Positions 41,258 through 49,405 of a DNA stretch of 64,000 nt are shown piece after piece. Source of the DNA: Bacillota bacterium (GTDB lineage Bacteria > Bacillota > Sulfobacillia > JACIYH01); assembly GCA_040757085.1 (NCBI GenBank), contig JBFLXJ010000029.1, positions 1 through 64,000 on the forward strand, in the 5' to 3' direction. A program made the translations under genes and the position numbers. The notes beneath the pieces were generated by a model. It saw only the letters and a program-made list of their open reading frames with translations. It was not told the origin of the DNA and did not search any database. The number at the start of each line of letters is the position of its first letter. Position 1 is the stretch's first letter.

Positions 41258-41695
41258 GTGCGGATCTGGGTGTTGCACGGGCCCAACCTGGGGGAGCTGG
41301 GGAAGAGAGAGCCAACCGTTTACGGTACCACTGGCCTGGAGGAAATCGACCGCCGGCTCCGGGAACGGGGGCACGAACTGGGCGTGGAGGTTTGGTGTGC
41401 ACAGTACGATGGGGAAGGAGAGCTGGTGAGCGCCATCCACCGGGCTGGCCGCGAGGCACAGGCGCTGGTGATCAACCCGGGCGCTTACGCTCACTACAGC
41501 CTGGCCATCGCCGATGCCATCCGGGCTATCACTATCCCCTGCGTAGAGGTGCACCTGAGCAACGTCTGGGCGCGAGAGCCCTTTCGGCACACCCTGGTGA
41601 CTGCTCCGGCCTGCCGCGGCGTAATCGCGGGGCTGGGGGTGCACGGTTATTTGCTGGCCCTGGAGGCAGCCGCCGCCCTGGCCACCGGCGCGTAG
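41258..41695 (+). CDS. aroQ: 3-dehydroquinate dehydratase, type II
   Basis: A 145-residue dodecameric-type enzyme. Catalytic elements: HGPNLGELGKREPTVYG (Arg and Tyr of the mobile loop), INPGAYAHYSLAIADAI with the active Asn and His, and VEVHLSNVWAREPFRH with the second His and Arg. GTG 41258 is 3 bases after the aroKB stop. It ends the operon, which thus contains every step from DAHP synthase to chorismate. An inverted repeat CTCCCGG/CCGGGAG at 41786-41804 lies before the next genes. Confidence 0.95.
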   Translation: MRIWVLHGPNLGELGKREPTVYGTTGLEEIDRRLRERGHELGVEVWCAQYDGEGELVSAIHRAGREAQALVINPGAYAHYSLAIADAIRAITIPCVEVHLSNVWAREPFRHTLVTAPACRGVIAGLGVHGYLLALEAAAALATGA

Positions 41696-41836
41696 TGCTG
41701 GATCCCGGGGCGTTCCCCTTCCGCACGGTGGATAAATGCCACCGGGCTGGTGACACTACTGGCAGAAGGGCCGAGGGGGACGCTGCTCCCGGGATATCCG
41801 GGAGGTGGTTTGCCGAGCAGAAGGGGGTGTGGTAGG

Positions 41837-42064
41837 GTGACCGCCCAGATGCGGGGCTCCCAGTTGAGTGCCCTGGAAAAGCACTACATCGAGGAACAGC
41901 TCAAACACGAGCGGCTGTGCCTCACCAAGTGCAACACCTTTGCCAACCAGTTGCAGGACCCTCAGTTGCGGCAGGTGGTCCAGAACCTGGGGCAGCAGTG
42001 CCAGGGGCACGTGCAGACCCTGAGCAACCTGCTGCAGCAGAGCGGTTTCACGCCTCCCGCGTAG
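41837..42064 (+). CDS. Small CotF-like protein, N-terminal half type
   Basis: A 75-residue helical protein (ALEKHYIEEQLKHERLCLTK, CNTFANQLQDPQLRQVVQNL) related to the first half of the 175-residue CotF-like protein at 13462-13989. GTG 41837 follows GAAGGGGGTGTGG; ATG 41849 is an alternative. It contains three cysteines, one in LCLTKC. It lies 112 bp before the matching C-terminal half gene; a joint role in the spore coat or as a stress-related ferritin-like pair is inference. Confidence 0.75.
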   Translation: MTAQMRGSQLSALEKHYIEEQLKHERLCLTKCNTFANQLQDPQLRQVVQNLGQQCQGHVQTLSNLLQQSGFTPPA

Positions 42065-42176
42065 CAGCCCCGGGGGTATTGGCCGCGCGGGAGGCAGGCC
42101 GGATCCTCCGGGCACCCGGGAGTGAGGCCGTGCGGAGAGACGCCAGGGACCAGAGGATGGGAAAAGGGGGATGGCA

Positions 42177-42410
42177 ATGCCTTTTGGCGGTATGAGCGAC
42201 CGGGACATGGTGGGGGACCTGCTGGCTACGGTGAAATCCATGTCCAGCACCTACCACCAGGCCATTCTGGAGTCTGCCAACAACAACGTGCGGCAGACCA
42301 TGGAGACCCTGCACGACGACCAGGTCAACCAGGCCAAGGTCCTTTTCGACGCTATGCAGGCGCGGGGATGGTATAAGGTGGAGCCCGCCCGTCCCACGCC
42401 TCCGGGCTAG
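42177..42410 (+). CDS. Small CotF-like spore coat protein, C-terminal half type
   Basis: A 77-residue helical protein (DMVGDLLATVKSMSSTYHQA, LFDAMQARGWYKVEPARP). It matches the C-terminal half of the CotF-like protein at 13462-13989, including the GWYK...ARP ending. ATG 42177 is preferred to ATG 42171 because the run GGGGG sits six bases before it. It probably forms a two-gene operon with the preceding small gene. The 110-bp gap between them holds no feature I can name. Confidence 0.77.
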   Translation: MPFGGMSDRDMVGDLLATVKSMSSTYHQAILESANNNVRQTMETLHDDQVNQAKVLFDAMQARGWYKVEPARPTPPG

Positions 42411-42442
42411 CGGCCGCCCGGCCGAGGGGATCATCCCCTACG

Positions 42443-42853
42443 TCAGGGAGCTGGCGATACTGGTTCCCCGGGATAGCGGCCCACGATGCGTACGGGCGTG
42501 CCCAGGGGGGCCAGGTCGTACAGCTCCTCGACGTCCTGGTTGTACATGCGGATGCAACCGTTGGACACCCAGTGGCCGATGCTCCAGGGCGCATTGGTAC
42601 CGTGGATGCCGTAGCGCCCCCAGGGCACGTCCAATTCCATCCAGCGGGTACCCAGTGCCTCCCATTCCGGATGGCGGATCTTGGCGACAATGTGCCATCG
42701 CCCTCGGGGGGTGGGGGTGGAAGGCCGCCCCACCCCGCACGGGTACACCTTGTAAAACCTGCCCATCCGGAAAAACGTCAGTAAGCGGGCCTCGACGTCG
42801 ATCAGGATTTCCGGTGATTCGGCGACCAATACCCAGTTCCTGGGTCGGAACAC
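42443..42853 (-). CDS. L,D-transpeptidase (YkuD domain)
   Basis: A 136-residue protein made almost wholly of a YkuD catalytic domain. The signature HGTNAPWSIGHWVSNGCIRM contains the catalytic His, Ser and Cys. Such enzymes form 3-3 cross-links in peptidoglycan or modify the spore cortex. There is no LysM or signal peptide at the N-terminus (GTG 42853, VFRPRNWVLVAESPEILIDV), so it may act in the mother cell or be exported by another route. It is convergent with the CotF-like genes. Confidence 0.9.
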   Translation of the reverse strand: MFRPRNWVLVAESPEILIDVEARLLTFFRMGRFYKVYPCGVGRPSTPTPRGRWHIVAKIRHPEWEALGTRWMELDVPWGRYGIHGTNAPWSIGHWVSNGCIRMYNQDVEELYDLAPLGTPVRIVGRYPGEPVSPAP

Positions 42854-42939
42854 GTGCTCACCCGCATCATCCTATGCGGCGGACGTCGAGAGTCGCTATG
42901 GGCTTGCCGCGGCGCGTCAGGGTCACGCAGCGCAGCGGG

Positions 42940-43308
42940 TCACCGCCGCCAGAGGAGTTCTGAGCCCAGGATGCAGAGGGCGACCGTGATCACCACCCCG
43001 GAAGACACGAGCAGGCTTTCCTGCCAGGTGATGGCGCCTGATACGGACTCCACGTACGCCCAGAGGAAGCCGGCCAGCAGGGCCAGGCTGGAGACGGCCA
43101 CGAATAACAGTTCCCAGCGCCGCTTGCGCGCCACGAAGGCCATCTTCTCCTCCCAGGTCAGTTCCTGCCACGACTTGCCCTTCACCGTGGGCGGAAGCCC
43201 TCTCGTTTCCCGAGCGAGGCGGCGGTACCCGATGGCAACGGAGACCAGCACCGCCGTCGCCACCAGGGCAGCGAATATGGCAAGCACGTCCGCACCCGGG
43301 AAATCCAT
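42940..43308 (-). CDS. Small three-helix membrane protein
   Basis: A 122-residue protein of unknown family with hydrophobic helices at about residues 6-28 (VLAIFAALVATAVLVSVAIG), 68-90 (LLFVAVSSLALLAGFLWAYV) and 96-118 (LLVSSGVVITVALCILGSEL). Between helices 1 and 2 is a charged loop (WQELTWEEKMAFVARKRRWE). ATG 43308 follows GGTGGGAAGCGG. It is divergent from the cobalamin adenosyltransferase gene. Nothing suggests a function. Confidence 0.65.
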   Translation of the reverse strand: MDFPGADVLAIFAALVATAVLVSVAIGYRRLARETRGLPPTVKGKSWQELTWEEKMAFVARKRRWELLFVAVSSLALLAGFLWAYVESVSGAITWQESLLVSSGVVITVALCILGSELLWRR

Positions 43309-43358
43309 CCGCTTCCCACCACTGGTAATCTTATCACACACCAGCTGCCGCAGGTGCA

Positions 43359-43388
43359 TAGACAGATCTTTCCTCGCTGGGCTAAAAT
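43359..43388 (+). promoter_or_regulatory. SigA-type promoter of the adenosyltransferase gene
   Basis: TAGACA (43359-43364), an 18-bp spacer and TAAAAT (43383-43388) stand 27 bp before the GTG start of the cob(I)alamin adenosyltransferase gene. The leader is too short for a cobalamin riboswitch and none is seen. Confidence 0.7.
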
Positions 43389-43414
43389 AGCCCCGGGACC
43401 GGGAGGGGGGTGCT

Positions 43415-44029
43415 GTGTTGAGCAGGGAAGTCGAGGTGGGGGCAGAGCTGGAAGATGAGGTGCGATCCCAGATCCAGCCCAAGCGGGAGATCCGTTCTCG
43501 GGGCAGGGGGCTGGTCCTGGTGTACACCGGCAACGGCAAGGGAAAGACCACCGCTGCCTTTGGACTGGCCCTGCGGGCCGTCGGGCACGGGGAGGCAGTG
43601 TACGTCGTCCAGTTCATGAAAGGACCCGAGCGCACATATGGAGAAGCAGAGGCGGCCCACAAGTTCCTGGGGGAATGGCTCACGGTGGTGCAGTCGGGCC
43701 GCGACCAGTTCGTCGACCGTGCCCGTCCCGCCCCGGAGGACCGCGAACTGGCCCGGCAGGGGCTGGAACTGGCCAGGCGCGCCATGCTGTCCGGCCGTTA
43801 TCAACTGATCGTGCTGGACGAGGTCAACGTGGCCGTCGACTTCGGATTGCTGTCCATTAAAGAAGTGCTTGACCTGCTGGATGATCGCCCTCCGGACGTG
43901 GACGTAGTGCTCACGGGGCGGTATGCTTCCCCCGAGTTGATAGCCAGAGCAGACATGGTTTCCGAAGTGCGGGAGATCAAGCACCACTACCGGGAAGGGG
44001 TGGCGGCACGGGCCGGCATAGAATTTTGA
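43415..44029 (+). CDS. cobO: Cob(I)alamin adenosyltransferase (CobO/BtuR type)
   Basis: A 204-residue enzyme that transfers the adenosyl group of ATP to corrinoids. The P-loop GNGKGKTT lies at residues 39-46, followed by AAFGLALRAVGHG and the pattern YQLIVLDEVNVAVDFGLLSI and VVLTGRYASPELIARADMVS typical of the BtuR/CobO/CobA(Salmonella) type. GTG 43415 follows GGGAGGGGGG. The gene stands alone, with no other cobalamin genes in the window, so it may serve corrinoid salvage. Confidence 0.94.
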   Translation: MLSREVEVGAELEDEVRSQIQPKREIRSRGRGLVLVYTGNGKGKTTAAFGLALRAVGHGEAVYVVQFMKGPERTYGEAEAAHKFLGEWLTVVQSGRDQFVDRARPAPEDRELARQGLELARRAMLSGRYQLIVLDEVNVAVDFGLLSIKEVLDLLDDRPPDVDVVLTGRYASPELIARADMVSEVREIKHHYREGVAARAGIEF

Positions 44030-44054
44030 CGCGGGTGCGGTATTATTTACCTGC

Positions 44055-44099
44055 AGGGGGAAAGGGCTCCGGGCGCGAACCAAAGAATACTTTCCCCTG
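44055..44099 (+). other. Inverted repeat before the methyltransferase gene
   Basis: CAGGGGGAAAG (44054-44064) and CTTTCCCCTG (44090-44099) can pair over ten bases with one bulged G, enclosing a 25-base loop. The right arm abuts the ribosome binding site AGGAGGAGG of the gene at 44116. It could be a terminator of cobO without U-run, or a translation control element; the sequence does not decide. Confidence 0.4.
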
Positions 44100-44115
44100 A
44101 CAGGAGGAGGACGGT

Positions 44116-44961
44116 TTGACCGGCGACGTGCGTGACGTGCAGAGGCCGGTATCACGCCCGCCCCGACCCAAAGGCAGGCAGATATCCCCGGACGTGGTGG
44201 TCGAGGCCTGGGATCGGTGCGCCCCGGAGTGGGCGCAATGGGTGCGATCCGGCCGGGATGCTGACCGGGAGTGCCTGCTGGACCCGGTCATGCTGAGGTT
44301 GCTGGGGGGATTGAAGGGCGCCCGCGTGCTGGATCTGGGTTGCGGCGAGGGGTATTTTAGCCGGGTCATGGCCCGCCGGGAGGCCAGCGTGGTGGGAGTG
44401 GACATCTCTCCGGTCATGATTTCGCTGGCCCAGGAGGAGGAACAGCGTCACCCCCTGGGCATCACTTACTGCCAGGGGGATATCACCGACCTGGCCGTCT
44501 TCGCCAAAGAAACGTTCGACGCCGCGGTTGCCTACCTTTCGTTGTCCGATTGCATCGATCACCAGCTTGCCCTCCGAGAGGCAGCCCGGGTGCTCAAGAA
44601 GAAGGGACGGCTGGTGTACTGCCTGCCTCATCCCTGCTTCTTCACCCCGGGGGCTTCCTGGGAGCCCAGGGATCGCCTGCGGGTGTCCGGCAGCGACCAT
44701 GACAAGCTGCACTGGAAGGTGGATCGTTACTTCCACCGGGAGCGGGTGGACTGGGTGGTTTATCCCAACCTGCCCGCCAGCACCCCCCATTTCCACCGCC
44801 CCCTGCAGGATTACCTTGATGCGACCTGGGAGGCCGGGTTGCAGGTGACGGCTATCGTGGAACCGGTGCCTTCCCCTCAGTTGCTGGCAGAGAGCCAGAC
44901 CTGGGAGAAGTACCTCCGCATCGGTTTTTACCTAGTAGTGCAGGCGGAGAAGACCCGTTAG
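44116..44961 (+). CDS. Class I SAM-dependent methyltransferase
   Basis: A 281-residue enzyme with motif [12 protein letters not shown] (71-81), the acidic residue at the end of beta-2 in VVGVDIS, motif II/III region CQGDITDLA and [12 protein letters not shown], and post-motif [10 protein letters not shown]. The last part ([14 protein letters not shown]-like text and [11 protein letters not shown]) resembles Ubie/Coq5-like small-molecule methyltransferases. TTG 44116 follows AGGAGGAGGACGG. The substrate is unknown. It sits just before hutU with a 19-bp gap, so it may belong to that operon. Confidence 0.88.
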   Translation: MTGDVRDVQRPVSRPPRPKGRQISPDVVVEAWDRCAPEWAQWVRSGRDADRECLLDPVMLRLLGGLKGARVLDLGCGEGYFSRVMARREASVVGVDISPVMISLAQEEEQRHPLGITYCQGDITDLAVFAKETFDAAVAYLSLSDCIDHQLALREAARVLKKKGRLVYCLPHPCFFTPGASWEPRDRLRVSGSDHDKLHWKVDRYFHRERVDWVVYPNLPASTPHFHRPLQDYLDATWEAGLQVTAIVEPVPSPQLLAESQTWEKYLRIGFYLVVQAEKTR

Positions 44962-44980
44962 TCAAAGGGAGGGACGCGAG

Positions 44981-46633
44981 GTGTCTGTGCAAGCGCCCGT
45001 TGTGAGTGCACCGCGGGGGCTCGAGATGTCCTGCCGGGGGTGGCAGCAAGAAGCGGCCCTGCGCATGCTCATGAACAACCTGGACCCCGAGGTGGCGGAG
45101 AAGCCTTCCCAGCTCATCGTGTACGGGGGGACGGGGAAGGCGGCCCGCAACTGGGAATGTTTCCATGCGCTGGTGCGCAGCTTGCGTGAGCTGGGAGATG
45201 ACGAGACCCTGCTGGTGCAGTCGGGTAAGCCGGTGGGGGTATTCCGCACTCACCACCTGGCTCCCCGGGTGCTCATCTCCAACGCCATGCTGGTGCCGGC
45301 CTGGGCCACCTGGGAGAACTTCTGGGACCTGGAAGAGCGGGGCCTGACCATGTTCGGGCAAATGACGGCCGGCTCCTGGATATACATCGGCACCCAGGGT
45401 ATCCTCCAGGGCACGTACGAGACACTGGCCGAACTCTCCCGCCAGCATTTCGGTGGCACCCTGAAGGGGAGGCTGGTACTCACCGCCGGGCTCGGGGGCA
45501 TGGGGGGAGCCCAGCCCCTGGCCATCACCATGAACGAGGGTGTGGGCATCATCGTGGAGGTGGACCCGGCCCGCATCGAACGTCGCTTGCGCATGGGGTT
45601 CTGCCAGCGGCAGGCCACCCTGGACGAAGCCATCCGTATGGCAGAGGAGGCGAAGGCGAAGGGAGAGGCCCTTTCTATTGCCGTCCCTGGCAACGCCGCT
45701 GACATCTATCCGGAGATGGTGCGGCGGGGCGTGATCCCGGACGTGGTGACCGACCAAACCTCGGCCCACGACCCCCTGGGCGGATACATCCCCCGCGGGC
45801 TGACGGTTGAGGAGGCGGCTGAACTCCGTCGCCGCGACCCCGATGCCTACGTCAAGCGGGCCTACGAGAGCATGGCGGTGCACGTGCAGGCCATCCTGGA
45901 GATGAAGAAGCGGGGGGCCATCGCTTTCGATTACGGCAATAACCTCAGGCAGGGAGCTTACCGGGCGGGAGTGGAGGATGCCTTTTCCTACCCCGGCTTT
46001 GTGCCTGCCTACATCCGGCCCATGTTCTGCGAGGGGAGGGGACCGTTCCGCTGGGTAGCGCTGTCGGGTGATCCCCAGGACATATACGTTACGGACGAAG
46101 TGGTGTGCCGGGAGTTCGCCGGCAATCAGACCCTGGTGCGCTGGATCCGCCTGGCGCAAAAGCAGGTGCCATTCCAGGGGCTGCCGGCACGGGTGTGCTG
46201 GCTGGGGTACGGGGAGAGGGCCCACTTCGGCCTCATCATCAACGACCTCATCCGGAAGGGGAAGATCAGCGCCCCCATCGTCATCGGTCGCGACCACCTG
46301 GACACGGGCTCGGTGGCCTCGCCGCGCCGGGAGACGGAGGGGATGAAGGACGGGTCGGATGCCATCGCCGACTGGCCCATCCTCAATGCCCTCCTGAATG
46401 CGGTGAACGGGGCTTCCTGGGTGTCGGTACATCACGGAGGAGGGGTGGGAATCGGGTATTCCATTCACGCGGGCATGGTGGTGGTAGCCACGGGGACGCA
46501 GGAGGCAGCCTGGCGACTGGAACGGGTCTTGGACAGCGACCCCGGTATCGGGATCGTGCGCCACGCCGATGCCGGGTACGAGAAGGCCATCGAGACCGCG
46601 CGAAAGAAGGGGATCCGGATACCCATGCTGTAA
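44981..46633 (+). CDS. hutU: Urocanate hydratase
   Basis: A 550-residue NAD+-dependent enzyme of histidine degradation that hydrates urocanate to imidazolonepropionate. Family landmarks: [56 protein letters not shown] (NAD-binding), [21 protein letters not shown] and [13 protein letters not shown] with the active-site Cys. GTG 44981. The other hut enzymes (HutH, HutI, HutG/FtcD) are absent from the window. Downstream are an acyl-CoA dehydrogenase and a regulator. Confidence 0.96.
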   Translation: MSVQAPVVSAPRGLEMSCRGWQQEAALRMLMNNLDPEVAEKPSQLIVYGGTGKAARNWECFHALVRSLRELGDDETLLVQSGKPVGVFRTHHLAPRVLISNAMLVPAWATWENFWDLEERGLTMFGQMTAGSWIYIGTQGILQGTYETLAELSRQHFGGTLKGRLVLTAGLGGMGGAQPLAITMNEGVGIIVEVDPARIERRLRMGFCQRQATLDEAIRMAEEAKAKGEALSIAVPGNAADIYPEMVRRGVIPDVVTDQTSAHDPLGGYIPRGLTVEEAAELRRRDPDAYVKRAYESMAVHVQAILEMKKRGAIAFDYGNNLRQGAYRAGVEDAFSYPGFVPAYIRPMFCEGRGPFRWVALSGDPQDIYVTDEVVCREFAGNQTLVRWIRLAQKQVPFQGLPARVCWLGYGERAHFGLIINDLIRKGKISAPIVIGRDHLDTGSVASPRRETEGMKDGSDAIADWPILNALLNAVNGASWVSVHHGGGVGIGYSIHAGMVVVATGTQEAAWRLERVLDSDPGIGIVRHADAGYEKAIETARKKGIRIPML

Positions 46634-46648
46634 GGGGGGCTGGGGACG

Positions 46649-47803
46649 GTGGAGTTCGAACTGGGGCCCGAGCAGAAGCAGATCAGGGAGCTGGCCCGCG
46701 AGTTCGCGGAGAAGGAGCTGGCGCCGGGAGCCGCAGAGAGAGACCGCACCGGACATTACCCTCAGGAACTCATCGACAAGATGGCCGCGCTGGGATTCTT
46801 CGGTCTTCCCATCCCCGAGGAAGAGGGGGGCGCGGGAGCGGACTACGTGAGCTATGCCGTTTTGGTCGAGGAGCTGGCCCGGGTGTGTGCCTCCACGGCG
46901 CTGATGGTGGCAGCGCACACCTCCCTGGGCTGCGGGGCCCTGCACCTGTTCGGAAATCCCGCTCAAAAGGAGCGGTGGCTCTACCCCGCCGCCCAGGGGA
47001 GGATGTTGCTGGGGTTCGGGCTCACGGAGCCCGGGGCGGGTTCGGATGCGGGGGCCGTACGTACCCGGGCCCGGCTCCAGGACGGGGAGTGGGTCATCGA
47101 CGGCAGCAAGGTGTTCATCACCAGCGGGGCGCGGGCCGGGGCAGTGGTGGTGGCAGCAGTGACCGACCCCGGAGCGGGGCACCGCGGCATTTCCACCATC
47201 ATTGTGCCGCGAGAGGCCCCTGGATTCCGGGTGGGAAGTATTTTCGATAAGCTGGGGGTACGCGCTTCGGAGACGGCGGAACTGATCTTCGAGGAATGCC
47301 GGGTTCCCGAGGAAAACCTGCTGGGACAGCGGGGCCGCGGCCTGGTTCAGTTCCTGACCGTGCTGGACGGGGGGCGCATCGCCATCGGCGCCATGTCCGT
47401 GGGAGTGGCCCAGGCCTGTTATGATGCTGCCTCCCGGTACGCCCGCGAGCGGTACCAGTTCGGGCGGCCCATCGCCGCTTTCCAGGCCATCTCTTTCCGG
47501 CTGGCGGACATGGCCACGCGCATCGAACTGGCCCGCTGGGCGGTGTACCGGGCTGCCTGGTTGCGAGACCGGGGCCTTCCTCATACAAAGGAAGCGGCCA
47601 TGGCGAAGTTGTTCGCCTCTGAGACGGCCATGGATGCCGCTCGGGACGCGGTGCAGATTCACGGCGGCTACGGTTACACCAGGGAATACCCGGTGGAGAG
47701 GTACTTCCGCGACGCCAAGGTACTGGAGATAGGCGAGGGCACGTCCGAGGTGCTCCGCCTGGTGATATCCAGGCAACTGGGATTGGGCGGTGACAAGGGG
47801 TGA
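46649..47803 (+). CDS. Acyl-CoA dehydrogenase (butyryl-CoA type)
   Basis: A 384-residue FAD enzyme. LTEPGAGSDAGAV (FAD/substrate motif), YQFGRPIAAFQAISFRLADM, QIHGGYGYTREYPVERYFRD and IGEGTSEVLRLVISRQL, with the catalytic Glu before Gly-Thr-Ser, are present. This matches short-chain (butyryl-CoA-like) dehydrogenases. GTG 46649 follows AAGGGGGGCTGGG. No electron-transfer flavoprotein genes are adjacent. It is flanked by hutU and a degenerate sigma-54-type regulator. Confidence 0.94.
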   Translation: MEFELGPEQKQIRELAREFAEKELAPGAAERDRTGHYPQELIDKMAALGFFGLPIPEEEGGAGADYVSYAVLVEELARVCASTALMVAAHTSLGCGALHLFGNPAQKERWLYPAAQGRMLLGFGLTEPGAGSDAGAVRTRARLQDGEWVIDGSKVFITSGARAGAVVVAAVTDPGAGHRGISTIIVPREAPGFRVGSIFDKLGVRASETAELIFEECRVPEENLLGQRGRGLVQFLTVLDGGRIAIGAMSVGVAQACYDAASRYARERYQFGRPIAAFQAISFRLADMATRIELARWAVYRAAWLRDRGLPHTKEAAMAKLFASETAMDAARDAVQIHGGYGYTREYPVERYFRDAKVLEIGEGTSEVLRLVISRQLGLGGDKG

Positions 47804-47809
47804 TCCAGA

Positions 47810-49393
47810 TTGGCCGGTCGGGTGGCCCTGGTTCTTCCTGCGCCCGGTTTACGGGCCGCGGCCCAGGAACTGGTCGCCGAGACGGGTGAAGATGCCCTGA
47901 TCTATACGGGTGCGGAATTTCACCCCGAGCGCGTGGTGGCCAGGGCGCTCGAGGAAGGGGCGATGGTAATCGTCGCCCCTCCTCCCCTGGCCCGGGGGTT
48001 GCGCCAGGTGGGACTGTTGCCGGTGGTGGAAGTAGAACCCACCCCCTTCGAGCTGCTGGAAGCCCTGGTGCGCGCCCGCCAGGCCGGGCGTCCCATCGTG
48101 CTGGTACATTACTCCCGCAGCGGCCTCGATGGGGACATGCTCTCAAGCCTCACCGGGGTACCGGTCACGTGCCTGTCGTTGCCGCGGGATGCGGGTAAGG
48201 TTAGGGAACACCTGGAAGGCCTTTCCCCCCGGGGAGTCGTGGTGGTGGGGGGCGAGACCACGGTGAACCTGGCCGCGGGTCTGGGACTGGCCGGGGTGGC
48301 GGTAACACCGGGTAAGCCCGCCCTGGAGGAGGCCCTCAAGAGGGCCCGCGCCGTGCTGGCAGCCATGAGCCATGCGCAGGGAACCGTTTCCTGCGGCTCC
48401 GGGCCCGCAGCCGGGGCGAGGGATGGGGCCGGGAGTCCGGTTAGAGGCGCCGGCGATGGAACGCACGAGGTCCGCGCTGGGGAGGAGATGGGACGGCCTC
48501 CCTGGGAAGAGGTAGTGGCCATCAGCCCGGCCATGAGCCGGGCGGTGGCGCTGGCGCGTCAGATCGCCACCAGCCTCCGCCCGGCCCTGGTTTGGGGGGA
48601 GCTGGGCGCGGGAAAGAGTTTCATGTGCACGTACATACACCGCCACGGTCCCCTGGCCGATCAGCAACTTGTCGTGGTTTCCTGCGCGGGTAGCCCTCAC
48701 TCCCTGAAGGAGAGATTGGGGAAAGCGATGGATAGAGGGAACGGGTTGCAGGGAACCCTGGTCCTGGAACAGGTTGAGGAACTTCCCTCCGAATGGCAGG
48801 CCGCCCTGCTCGGCCTTCTCGAGCAGGAGGGGAGCGGCATCAGGGTGCTGGCCACCACCCGGGGAAAGCTCAAGCAGGCCGTGGACGAGGGCAGGTTCCG
48901 GGAAGACCTGTACTGGCGGCTGGGTGAGCTCCAACTGCGCGTACCTCCTCTGCGCGAGCGGGCTGAGGATCTTGAACCGCTCCTGGCAGCTTTTTGGGCG
49001 GAATTAGCCGGACAAGCCCTGACACTCACTCCCGCGGGCCGGGAGCGTCTGGCCCGCTACCACTGGCCCGGGAACGTGCGCGAGTTGCGCAACTTCGCCC
49101 ACCGGTACTGGTTGCTGTGGAAGGGGCTACCCCTGTTCCCACCCGAGGAGCGGGAGAAGATGGCCCTGGATGATTTCCTGTCTGCGGTGGAGGAGGAGTC
49201 GGTGCACGCTCCCATCCAGGTGGTGCCAGGTACACTGGAGAGCATGCAGGCCCAAATCATGTACGAGATGGCCCGGCGGATCAAAGGTAGCAAGGCGGAA
49301 GTGGCACGCCGGCTGGGGATCAGCCGCACCACCCTGTGGAAAAGGCTCAAGGAAGCAGGACGGGCCACGGCCGGCGGAGAAGGGATATCTTAA
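47810..49393 (+). CDS. PrpR-N/AAA+ regulator with degenerate sigma-54 activator domain
   Basis: A 527-residue regulator. Residues 10-190 resemble the PrpR N-terminal sensor domain (DALIYTGAEFHPERVVARAL, VVVGGETTVNLAAGLGLAGV). The AAA+ domain has Walker A WGELGAGKSF (about 263-271) but lacks the GAFTGA loop that contacts sigma-54; after VVSCAGSPHSL it goes straight to GTLVLEQVEELP, where the Walker B DE is replaced by EQ. The arginine-finger region FREDLYWRLGEL and YHWPGNVRELRNF are kept. A Fis-type HTH (AEVARRLGISRTTLWKRLKE) ends the protein. TTG 47810 follows AAGGGGTGAT. It likely controls hutU or the dehydrogenase without activating sigma-54, like TyrR (inference). Confidence 0.85.
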   Translation: MAGRVALVLPAPGLRAAAQELVAETGEDALIYTGAEFHPERVVARALEEGAMVIVAPPPLARGLRQVGLLPVVEVEPTPFELLEALVRARQAGRPIVLVHYSRSGLDGDMLSSLTGVPVTCLSLPRDAGKVREHLEGLSPRGVVVVGGETTVNLAAGLGLAGVAVTPGKPALEEALKRARAVLAAMSHAQGTVSCGSGPAAGARDGAGSPVRGAGDGTHEVRAGEEMGRPPWEEVVAISPAMSRAVALARQIATSLRPALVWGELGAGKSFMCTYIHRHGPLADQQLVVVSCAGSPHSLKERLGKAMDRGNGLQGTLVLEQVEELPSEWQAALLGLLEQEGSGIRVLATTRGKLKQAVDEGRFREDLYWRLGELQLRVPPLRERAEDLEPLLAAFWAELAGQALTLTPAGRERLARYHWPGNVRELRNFAHRYWLLWKGLPLFPPEEREKMALDDFLSAVEEESVHAPIQVVPGTLESMQAQIMYEMARRIKGSKAEVARRLGISRTTLWKRLKEAGRATAGGEGIS

Positions 49394-49405
49394 ACTGGCG
49401 AGGAG

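Noticed and set aside
43309-43414. Cobalamin riboswitch before the adenosyltransferase gene
   Set aside because: The distance between the -10 element and the start codon is about 27 bp, too short, and no B12-box-like sequence is present.
44852-47776. A 974-codon open frame on the minus strand opposite hutU and the acyl-CoA dehydrogenase gene
   Set aside because: It is a by-product of the GC-rich codon use of the plus-strand genes; its translation is low-complexity His/Gly/Pro text without any recognisable domain, and the plus-strand genes have complete family signatures.
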